From: an uncultured Bacillota bacterium
GTDB taxonomy: Bacteria > Bacillota > Limnochordia > Limnochordales > ZCTH02-B6
Length of the DNA: 5,543 nt
Reading direction: 5' to 3'
Assembly (NCBI GenBank): GCA_937916565.1
Contig: CALFSR010000030.1
Location: forward strand, 1 to 5,543
This document shows, piece after piece, positions 5,219-5,543 of this stretch (within the stretch, counting starts at the first letter, position 1; every line of letters begins with the position of its first letter). A program made the translations under genes and the position numbers. Under the pieces are notes generated by a model. It was given only the letters and a program-made list of their open reading frames with translations, was not told where the DNA came from and made no database searches.

Positions 5219-5543
5219 GTGAGCGTCGTCGTCCTGCGCACTTTGCTCGTCTATGCGGCGTTGCTGGTGGTCGTGCGGCTGACGGGCAAGCGCGAAATGG
5301 GCCATGTGTCGCCTTTTGACTTCGTCGTGGCGATCCTCGTCGCTGAGGTGGCGGTGTTGCCCATCGCGGAACCGGAGCGGCCCGTATGGCACGGCCTTGT
5401 GCCTTTGGCCACCATTGTATTCGGCGAACTGGTGCTGTCGTGGCTCACCCTCAAGAGCCAAGCCGTGCGGCACCTGCTCACGGGCCGGCCGAGCGTCGTC
5501 ATCCGCGACGGACGGCTGGTGGAGGACGAGCTGCGCTCGGTCC
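5219..5543 (+). CDS. YetF/DUF421 family membrane protein, 3' end missing
   Basis: The visible 108 residues match the N-terminal part of the DUF421 (YetF-like) family, whose members are usually about 220-290 residues. Three predicted membrane helices (about 2-19, 34-50 and 58-78) surround the hallmark LTGKREMGHVSPFDFVV (21-37), and LKSQAVRHLLTGRPSVVIRDG (78-98, quoted in two parts as LKSQAVRHLL and TGRPSVVIRDG) begins the cytosolic YetF domain. The biochemical role of the family is poorly defined; some relatives act in the spore membrane of Bacillus. The start is one of two adjacent GTG codons, 5216 or 5219; an AGG overlapping the preceding stop (5208-5210) is the only weak ribosome site, so translation is probably coupled to the upstream small ORF. 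The frame stays open to the right edge. Confidence 0.88.
   Translation, partial: MSVVVLRTLLVYAALLVVVRLTGKREMGHVSPFDFVVAILVAEVAVLPIAEPERPVWHGLVPLATIVFGELVLSWLTLKSQAVRHLLTGRPSVVIRDGRLVEDELRSV

Noticed and set aside
1..5543. CRISPR array, insertion sequence or integration site next to the tRNAs
   Set aside because: No spaced repeat array, transposase or integrase frame, or duplicated tRNA 3' end was found.

Overview
The window looks like chromosomal DNA of a high-GC Bacillota bacterium, possibly a diderm lineage such as Limnochordia. Three things support this. A YetF/DUF421 membrane protein, Bacillus-type AAGGAGG ribosome binding sites and tRNA genes with encoded CCA ends all fit Bacillota. The left-edge gene, however, ends in a C-terminal phenylalanine beta-signal typical of outer-membrane beta-barrels, which a monoderm would not need. 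The genus assignment is an inference; only the features are seen.

Layout, left to right. Positions 2-1093 (+) hold the 3' part of a predicted outer-membrane beta-barrel gene. A 151-bp convergent gap follows with strong GC-rich hairpins, including a perfect 16-bp stem at 1141-1175. Positions 1245-2903 (-) encode a complete PAS-GGDEF-EAL cyclic-di-GMP protein. A 154-bp gap carries its likely promoter and an 18-bp near-copy of the 3' end of the next gene. Positions 3058-3327 (-) encode a small carboxypeptidase-regulatory-like beta-sandwich protein, and 3384-4571 (-) an acetyl-CoA acetyltransferase (thiolase) with all catalytic residues. The thiolase has its own extended -10 promoter (4671-4679) and probably shares a transcript with the beta-sandwich gene.

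Upstream, a two-tRNA operon on the minus strand reads promoter (4945-4973), tRNA-Gly(CCC), tRNA-Thr(CGT), then a textbook intrinsic terminator (4710-4750). Diverging from it on the plus strand are a 65-residue acidic protein of unknown function (5012-5209) and, six bases after its stop and in the same frame, the 5' part of a YetF/DUF421 membrane protein that runs off the right edge.

Functionally this is mostly ordinary housekeeping and signalling DNA: no mobile element, CRISPR array or defence system was seen. The points most worth a second look are the outer-membrane protein in a Bacillota-like context, the unexported beta-sandwich protein behind the thiolase, the duplicated gene end at 3029-3075, and the unknown small ORF abutting yetF.
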